Positions 59,069-64,000 of a DNA stretch of 64,000 bases are shown in pieces. Every line of letters starts with the position of its first letter. The first letter of the stretch is position 1. The notes beneath the pieces were generated by a model. It was not told the DNA's origin. It was given only the letters and a program-made list of their open reading frames with translations, and made no database searches. The translations under genes were made by a program, and so were the position numbers. This DNA comes from Haloarcula rubra (lineage in GTDB: Archaea > Halobacteriota > Halobacteria > Halobacteriales > Haloarculaceae). The stretch spans positions 558,001-622,000 of the forward strand of contig NZ_RKLR01000001.1 in NCBI RefSeq assembly GCF_019599465.1. The letters run 5' to 3'.

Positions 59069-59829
59069 GCGAGCACCCCCCAGTCGACCAGCGCCCACGT
59101 CGCCACGGCGGCGTGGAGCGCGACCACCCGGGCGAGTTCGTTGGTCGCACCGAACACGTCGCCGCCGACGCCGCCGAGCCGTCGGTCTGCCCACCGATTC
59201 AGCGAAAGGGCCACAGCGACGCTCGCGACGCTCGCGACGGCGGTCGCGGGGAGCGCGAGGAGCGCCGCGGGCACCGCGACGACGAGCGGGCCGGCGAGGT
59301 CCGACGGCCCCTGCCCGTCGAGTATGGTCGCGCCGAACCCCTCGTGACTCGGCGTGCCGAGACAGGCCAGCGTCGCCATCGCGAGTTTCGCGCCGACTTC
59401 GCTGGCGAGGACGACGGCGACGGCGGCGAGGAGCGGGAGTCGCGCCGCCGCGAGCGCTCCCAGCCCAAGTCCGAGCAGGCCCGTCCCGAGGGCGAGCACC
59501 GCGCCGACGCCGACGGTGGTGTCGCGCATCACCTCGCGACGTTCGGCCGGGTCGCCGTGGACGACGGCGGCGTCCCCGAGGTCGGCGAGGCCGTCGGCGT
59601 GGTTGACACCCGTGACCAGCACCACCGCGGCGAGGTACGCCGCGGCGACGACCGGGGCCGGAAGCAAGCCGACGGCGAGGAACGGCACGGCGACGAGGGC
59701 GCCGACGACGTACCCCGCCAGCGGGAAGGCGGCTGGCGTCGCAGTGAAGGCGTCCCACGCCGCCTCGCTGTGGCCGACGGGCAGACGGGAGAGGAAACCC
59801 AGCGCGCCGCGGAGGGCGCTCAGAACCAC
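59053..59829 (-). CDS. cobS: cobalamin synthase
   Basis: A 258-residue polytopic membrane enzyme joining GDP-cobinamide with alpha-ribazole (phosphate). LGFLSRLPVGH at the N-terminus and VTGVNHADGLADLGDA, the metal-binding core, identify it. The GTG at 59829 lies inside the end of cbiB (10-base overlap); no ATG is suitable. Confidence 0.93.
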   Translation of the reverse strand: MVLSALRGALGFLSRLPVGHSEAAWDAFTATPAAFPLAGYVVGALVAVPFLAVGLLPAPVVAAAYLAAVVLVTGVNHADGLADLGDAAVVHGDPAERREVMRDTTVGVGAVLALGTGLLGLGLGALAAARLPLLAAVAVVLASEVGAKLAMATLACLGTPSHEGFGATILDGQGPSDLAGPLVVAVPAALLALPATAVASVASVAVALSLNRWADRRLGGVGGDVFGATNELARVVALHAAVATWALVDWGVLAWTLS

Positions 59830-60737
59830 GTCGCCACCCCCGCCAGCGCGTACGAGAGGAGGCCGGCCACGGCGACCCCGCGAACGCCGCGTCGGGCCCG
59901 CGCGACCGTCGGGAGCGGCGCGTCGGCGTTCAGGACGTAGACGCCCGGCTTCTCCAGTCGGACGTCCAGCGCGGCCGCGGCGACGCCCATCGGCCACCCC
60001 GAGTTCGGCGACGGGACGCGGGCCAGCCACGAGCGAGCGCCTAGCAGCGAGCGCGGGTCCGCGAACGCGACGGCGAGCAAGAGCGCGCTCACGCGGGCCG
60101 GGAGCCACATCACGGCGTCGTCGAGTCGTGCGGCCGGGGTCCCGACGCGCTTCGAGCGGTAGCCCAGCATCGAGTCCATCGTGTTGACCGCCTTGACCCA
60201 CGCGGCGGCCCCGGCGGCCAGTGCGAGCGCCGAGAGTCCGACGTGCGGCGCGAGAACGGCCCCGAGGACGAACGCTCCGAGCGAGGCGACCAGTCCGTCG
60301 GCGAGGTTCTCGGCGGCGCTCTCGACGGCCGCGCCCCGCAGGAGGCCCGGCGAGAGGTCGCTCGCGTCCCGACCGGCCAGCGCGAGCAGTCCCTCGCGGG
60401 CGGCCGCGAGGTCCGTCTCGGTGTCGGCGACGACCGAGCGAGCGGCGTCCAGCAGGCGGCGGAGACTGGTCGCCAGAAAGAGGACGAGGCCGGCGAGGAG
60501 GACGCCGAGCGCCGGATGGGCCGTACTGCCCGTCGCGACGGTCGCGACGGCCACGAGCGCCGCGAACAGGGGCAGCGCCACCGCCGCGAGCGACCCCGCC
60601 ACGAGCGGCCGCGACCACTCGCGGTCCAGCGGCGCGACCAGCGACCCGAACCACGCGACGGGGTGGAGCCGCGTCGGTGGCTCGCCGACGACGGCCTCCA
60701 GCGTGGCGGCGACGAGGACGGCCACGGCAGTCAGCAC
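59820..60737 (-). CDS. cbiB: cobinamide(-phosphate) synthase CbiB
   Basis: A 305-residue membrane protein, CbiB, attaching the aminopropanol arm to cobyric acid. EAVVGEPPTRLHPVAWFG and ESAAENLADGLVASL are the family motifs, followed by AVNTMDSMLGYRS. The GTG at 60737 starts 7 bases inside the upstream HAD gene, so translation is coupled from that gene through cobS and cobY. Confidence 0.93.
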   Translation of the reverse strand: MLTAVAVLVAATLEAVVGEPPTRLHPVAWFGSLVAPLDREWSRPLVAGSLAAVALPLFAALVAVATVATGSTAHPALGVLLAGLVLFLATSLRRLLDAARSVVADTETDLAAAREGLLALAGRDASDLSPGLLRGAAVESAAENLADGLVASLGAFVLGAVLAPHVGLSALALAAGAAAWVKAVNTMDSMLGYRSKRVGTPAARLDDAVMWLPARVSALLLAVAFADPRSLLGARSWLARVPSPNSGWPMGVAAAALDVRLEKPGVYVLNADAPLPTVARARRGVRGVAVAGLLSYALAGVATWF

Positions 60738-61369
60738 AGCGACCCCTCCCGGAGTCGGGCGGCAATCTGCGACAGCGAACAGTCGTCGAGCAGAACCGAC
60801 GTCGCGCCGACGCGCCCGGCCCCGCCGTCCGTGCGAGCGTCGTCGCCGACGTGGACCAGGTCCGAGAGCGGGACGCCGAGCGCGTCGGCCGTCGCTTGGA
60901 AGATGCGCTCGTGGGGCTTGCGCCAGCCACAGTCGACGCTCGTGACGACGACGTCGGGCCCGAGGGCCGTCTCGGGGCCGAGGGCGGCCCGGTCGAGCGT
61001 GCGTTCGACCAGTCCCGGGACGCTGCAGTTCGAGCAGACGGCGACAGGGCCGCGGTCGTGGGCCGCCCGGAGCACGTCGCGAGCGCCGTCCCTGACGGTG
61101 ACCGGCGCGTCGAACGCCGCCAGCACAGCCTCGCGCGCAGCCTCGGGCGAGACGTCGACGCCGCGACTCGCCAGCGCGAGGCGGACGTGTTCGTCCAGAG
61201 GCGCCTCCCGGCCGCGTTCGTACTCGCGATGGGACTGCCGGTAGGCGGCCTCCCAATCGTCTGGGACGCGGACGTCCCGCGCGGCGAGGCTGTCGGCTAC
61301 GGCGTCCCACGGCGCGTCGGGCCGGTCGGCGTCGACGAGCGTCCCGAACAGGTCGAGGGAGAGTGCCAC
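60731..61369 (-). CDS. HAD-superfamily phosphatase, first gene of the cob operon
   Basis: A 212-residue HAD hydrolase with motif I LSLDLFGTLVD, motif II CSNCSVPG, the Lys in CGWRKPHERIF and motif IV VHVGDDARTDG. All catalytic positions are intact. It leads the overlapping cbiB-cobS-cobY run. Archaea lack a CobC in many cases, so this enzyme could supply the missing alpha-ribazole phosphate or adenosylcobalamin phosphate phosphatase; that is inference from position. Confidence 0.82.
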   Translation of the reverse strand: MALSLDLFGTLVDADRPDAPWDAVADSLAARDVRVPDDWEAAYRQSHREYERGREAPLDEHVRLALASRGVDVSPEAAREAVLAAFDAPVTVRDGARDVLRAAHDRGPVAVCSNCSVPGLVERTLDRAALGPETALGPDVVVTSVDCGWRKPHERIFQATADALGVPLSDLVHVGDDARTDGGAGRVGATSVLLDDCSLSQIAARLREGSLC

Positions 61370-61481
61370 GTCCGTGTGGTTACTGCAATCGCACTTGAAC
61401 TGTGCGGTGGGCAGGCCGAGCGAACGGGCCGGTGGCTCGCGACTCGGATACGTCGAAAACTGAGTCTGCCGACGTCGCGGC

Positions 61482-61730
61482 TTACAGGTCCGAGCGGAGT
61501 CGTATCTCGTCGTCGGTCACCGAATCTATCGACGCCTCCTGGAGTGGGTAGCCCTCGTCCTCGTCGGTGTCTTCCCAGCCGAGCGCGGTCTTGAGTTTCG
61601 TCGTGAGTCCGGGGTCGGGGTCGACGTAGGCCGTCCCGTACCGGTAGCCACTGACGATTCCGACGTCGGTGCCGTCGGCGGCGACGACGTCTTTGCCGAT
61701 GTCGTCGTTCGTGAGTTCGACTGTCGACAT
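61482..61730 (-). CDS. small PRC-barrel-like protein
   Basis: An 82-residue acidic protein, MSTVELTNDDIGKDVVAADG onward. The GKDVV..DG..VG.V pattern is that of PRC-barrel domains, used in haloarchaea in small soluble proteins of unclear function. Divergent from the Bat-like regulator gene. Confidence 0.7.
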   Translation of the reverse strand: MSTVELTNDDIGKDVVAADGTDVGIVSGYRYGTAYVDPDPGLTTKLKTALGWEDTDEDEGYPLQEASIDSVTDDEIRLRSDL

Positions 61731-61848
61731 TGCACTCGACCAGAAGGGCGTCCCGTACACCACGGTAGTGCTTGCACACGCAACGACGGTCGGGCGTGCC
61801 CGATCGACAGAAAGTTGTAAACGGCGGCCAGTCGCATATCGAACACCG

Positions 61849-62508
61849 ATGCCCACCATCGTATCCGGGACGGTGCCAGCCAGCGACCTCGCGCTCAGTC
61901 ACTCGCTGGAGGCGTTACCGGAGTTGCTGTTCGAAGTCGAGCGTATCGTGACCAGCGGTGACGACGCACTCATGCCGATGCTGTGGGTGAGGGGGGGTTC
62001 GCGGGCGGAGATAGAGTCGGCGCTGGACGAAGACCCGACCGTCGACGACGTCGACCTGCTCGGTGAGTTCGACGACGAGTGCCTGTTCAGGATGGAGTGG
62101 GTCAGCCGCATCGACCTCATCATGCAGATGCTCACCAACTCCGAGGCGACGGTCCTCGACGCCGTCGGAAAGAACGACCGCTGGAAGGTGCGGGTCCTCT
62201 ACCCCCGCCGGTCGCTGTTCTCGAAGACCCACGACTTCTGTGAGGAACACGGGGTCGAGTTCGACGTCTCCTCCATCCGCGAACTGGACGAGGAACCGGC
62301 GGGTCGCTACGGGTTGACCAGCGCACAGTACGAGGTGCTCTCGGAGGCGTCCCGACGGGGGTACTTCAAGGTCCCCCGAGAGGTGAGCCTCTCGGAACTC
62401 GCCGACGAACTCGACATCTCACACCAGGCGGCGTCCGAGCGTCTCAGGCGGGCGACGGACGCGCTCGTCGAGGACACGCTGTTCGTCGGGATGACCGAAC
62501 TGGAGTGA
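61849..62508 (+). CDS. Bat-like HTH-10 transcription regulator
   Basis: A 219-residue protein with an N-terminal sensor-like domain (about residues 1-150) of the bacterio-opsin-activator group and a C-terminal HTH-10 DNA-binding domain (GLTSAQYEVLSEASRRGYFK, then LADELDISHQAASERLRR). No GAF or PAS domain is seen. An AAAGTTGTAAACG stretch about 30 bases before the ATG is a possible TATA element for a leaderless message. Targets unknown. Confidence 0.87.
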   Translation: MPTIVSGTVPASDLALSHSLEALPELLFEVERIVTSGDDALMPMLWVRGGSRAEIESALDEDPTVDDVDLLGEFDDECLFRMEWVSRIDLIMQMLTNSEATVLDAVGKNDRWKVRVLYPRRSLFSKTHDFCEEHGVEFDVSSIRELDEEPAGRYGLTSAQYEVLSEASRRGYFKVPREVSLSELADELDISHQAASERLRRATDALVEDTLFVGMTELE

Positions 62509-62542
62509 CCGCGCCGAGGCGGCGAGGCCGCCGGCAGGTCAC
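62505..62542. terminator. nested hairpin over convergent stops
   Basis: GTGACC (62505-62510) pairs with GGTCAC (62537-62542), and GGCGGC (62518-62523) with GCCGCC (62527-62532). The two TGA stop codons lie in the outer arms. A convincing shared terminator candidate. Confidence 0.5.
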
Positions 62543-62868
62543 GCCCCGGTCGTGCCCGACCGGCGTCGTCGCCGGAGGTAGACGAGGAGTGCGAGGACAC
62601 CGACGGAGAGGACTCGCTTCGACGGCAGGCGACGGCCCGAACTCGTCTGTGTCTGGTCGCCGTCGTCCGCCGTCGACTCGGACCGAGCCGGTTCACTCGA
62701 CGGCTCCGAGTCCGTCTCGGCGTCGACGGCGTCGGCGGCCGCGTCCGACTGTGCGCCCTCGGCGAGGGCCTCGTGGACGGCCTCTTTGACCGGCCGTTTG
62801 AGCAACTGTTCGACGCTCGTCTGGACGCGGGCCCGCGGTCCGCGCTGCAGTGATGCTGAATCGCTCAT
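62539..62868 (-). CDS. small protein with C-terminal membrane anchor
   Basis: A 109-residue protein: an N-terminal amphipathic helix (VEQLLKRPVKEAVHEALAEG), a disordered acidic Ser/Asp/Glu region, and a C-terminal hydrophobic segment followed by an arginine-rich tail, which places most of it on the cytoplasmic side of the membrane. Haloarchaea have several such proteins of unknown function. The ATG at 62868 is the natural start. Confidence 0.7.
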   Translation of the reverse strand: MSDSASLQRGPRARVQTSVEQLLKRPVKEAVHEALAEGAQSDAAADAVDAETDSEPSSEPARSESTADDGDQTQTSSGRRLPSKRVLSVGVLALLVYLRRRRRSGTTGA

Positions 62869-63016
62869 CTGACAGACGAGGAGAGGGGTGGCACGACGAG
62901 GTGCGTGCTGCTTGCCAGCGCAAGTCACCGGACGGGTCCGGTGAACGGAGTCCCGTTTCGTGCTCGCGACCGTCGCGAGCGTCGCTATCCTGTCTCGCGT
63001 CCGGACGCGGCGAGCG

Positions 63017-63775
63017 CTACCAGTCGACCGCCGCGTTGACCACGACGCCGAGGAGGAGCACGACGGCGGCGAGATAGAGCGCGGTGACGAACAGGAGAAT
63101 CGCCCCGATGTAGCCGTAGGCCGCGTACTGCCCGACGGCCCCGGCATAGTAGTGGAAGGCCACGGGGATGGTGACCCAGCCGACGGCGGCGAGGACGGTC
63201 CCCGGGAGCACGTGCCGGACGGTCGTATCGACCGGCGAGAGGGCGTAGTAGATGGGGACGAACGTGACGACGAGGACCGCCAGTGCGGCGACCGCACCCA
63301 CCAACAGCGGGTGGGGAATCCGGAGGTCGGCGTAGGTGAGGCCGACGGCGGTCGCCGACAGGAGCGCGACCGCAGCGAGCAGCGACCCCATGACCAACAG
63401 GCTCCGGGCCAGTCGAGCGGGGAGCGAGACGTTCGAGACGCTCCCGTACACCTCCGTGAACGCGATACAGAGACCACGGAACACCTTGCTCCCGCTCCAG
63501 ACGGCGACTGCCAGCCCGAGTGCCCCGGCAGTGCTGTGCCCGCGGGTGTTGGCTAGCAACTGTTCGAACACCGCCTGCCAGTGCTCCGTGAGCGTCGACC
63601 GCAACAGGTCCAGCAGGGTCGCCGTCCCGCCGACGGCCGAGAGCAGGGCCAGCGAGACGACGAGCAACGGCACGATGGACGCGAGGCCGTAGTACGCGAT
63701 ACTCGCGGCCATGAACGGGACGTTCTCCTCGCGGACGGTCCCGACGACGTCGCGGCCGGTCTCGACGACGCTCAT
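63017..63775 (-). CDS. YihY/BrkB-family membrane protein
   Basis: A 252-residue protein with six hydrophobic segments, the family signature FMAASIAYYGLASIVPLLVV in the first one and PIYYALSPVDTTVRHVLPGT later. Formerly called ribonuclease BN; function in archaea is unknown. ATG 63775 gives the standard N-terminus. Confidence 0.88.
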   Translation of the reverse strand: MSVVETGRDVVGTVREENVPFMAASIAYYGLASIVPLLVVSLALLSAVGGTATLLDLLRSTLTEHWQAVFEQLLANTRGHSTAGALGLAVAVWSGSKVFRGLCIAFTEVYGSVSNVSLPARLARSLLVMGSLLAAVALLSATAVGLTYADLRIPHPLLVGAVAALAVLVVTFVPIYYALSPVDTTVRHVLPGTVLAAVGWVTIPVAFHYYAGAVGQYAAYGYIGAILLFVTALYLAAVVLLLGVVVNAAVDW

Positions 63776-63953
63776 CGACGGTCCCGTGTCGCCGAGCGAC
63801 AGCAGTCGTCGCCGGACAGCCAGACAGCGTACATGTGGGAGACGTGACGGCGAAGACGCAAGTAGGGCGGGCAAGCGCAGGCAAGCGCAGGGGGACCCCG
63901 ACCGGACAGATACGGGACCAACAGTCTTGTCGGAGGCCGCCATCACGAGCGGT

Positions 63954-64000
63954 ATGGCCGACACCTTCCGCTACGAGGGCGAGGTTCCGCCGGGCGAGAC
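63954..64000 (+). CDS. 5' end of a gene truncated by the window edge
   Basis: An ATG at 63954 opens a frame reading MADTFRYEGEVPPGE up to the last base. Coding-like codon use, but too short to name. It is divergent from the YihY-family gene. Confidence 0.5.
   Translation, partial: MADTFRYEGEVPPGE

Noticed and set aside
59820-61310. A single long protein starting far upstream of cbiB
   Set aside because: The N-terminal part is the shadow of the HAD gene; CbiB homology begins just after the GTG at 60737.

Overview
The window is chromosomal DNA from a haloarchaeon. The evidence is very high GC with G/C in almost every third codon position, strongly acidic predicted proteins, many twin-arginine or lipobox lipoproteins, promoters whose TATA box lies only about 25-30 nt before the start codon (leaderless mRNAs), and families essentially confined to Halobacteria: GfcR, a CbiZ/CobY cobamide salvage set, a Bat-like HTH regulator and the pil operon companions. 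The gene mix fits the Haloarculaceae, but I cannot assign a genus. I see no tRNA, rRNA, CRISPR array, prophage or intact insertion sequence.

Layout. 1-20 kb is ordinary chromosome: a MoxR ATPase, a hyuA/hyuB hydantoinase pair separated by an odd 58-codon ORF, a sulfatase with a GtrA flippase-like protein, a repeat-containing surface protein, two subtilases, several lipoproteins, a lipid kinase, an orphan trpB, an RNase H-like protein and an MFS transporter.

21-32.4 kb is the most coherent block. It holds glycerol kinase, the sugar regulator GfcR, a trehalose synthase of the TreT type, a HAD phosphatase, a phosphohexomutase, a class I fructose-1,6-bisphosphatase, an eIF2B/ribose-bisphosphate-isomerase-like protein that lacks the expected cysteine, a class II aldolase and a sugar-1-phosphate nucleotidyltransferase. 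Read as a pathway these genes cover most of glycerol to triose phosphate to hexose phosphate to NDP-glucose to trehalose, a plausible osmolyte route. The block has unusually long, AT-rich spacers and several inverted repeats. A second, unrelated fructose-bisphosphate aldolase/phosphatase lies at 40.9 kb.

32.9-44 kb mixes a LarA-like protein, an enoyl-CoA hydratase/isomerase, an acyl-CoA dehydrogenase, zinc-ribbon proteins, acetyltransferases, an AI-2E-type transporter, a methyltransferase whose 3' end abuts a hairpin like the right end of IS200/IS605 elements, and a lipoprotein pair.

44.3-51.4 kb is a type IV pilus operon (ATPase, membrane platform, five pilin-like or single-TM proteins, every junction overlapping), followed by a regulator and a spacer full of inverted repeats. 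52.9-54.2 kb carries a MinD-like ATPase with an overlapping partner. 54.2-61.4 kb is a cobamide late-assembly and salvage cluster (cbiP, cobA, cbiZ, cobD, cobY, cobS, cbiB) led by a HAD phosphatase. The window ends with a PRC-barrel-like protein, a Bat-like HTH regulator, a small anchored protein, a YihY-type membrane protein and the first codons of another gene.

The most unusual signals are the glycerol-to-trehalose island, the modified eIF2B-like protein, the duplicated hyuB start, the IS605-like relic, the atypical N-terminus in the fifth pil gene, and convergent gene pairs whose two stop codons lie in opposite arms of one inverted repeat.
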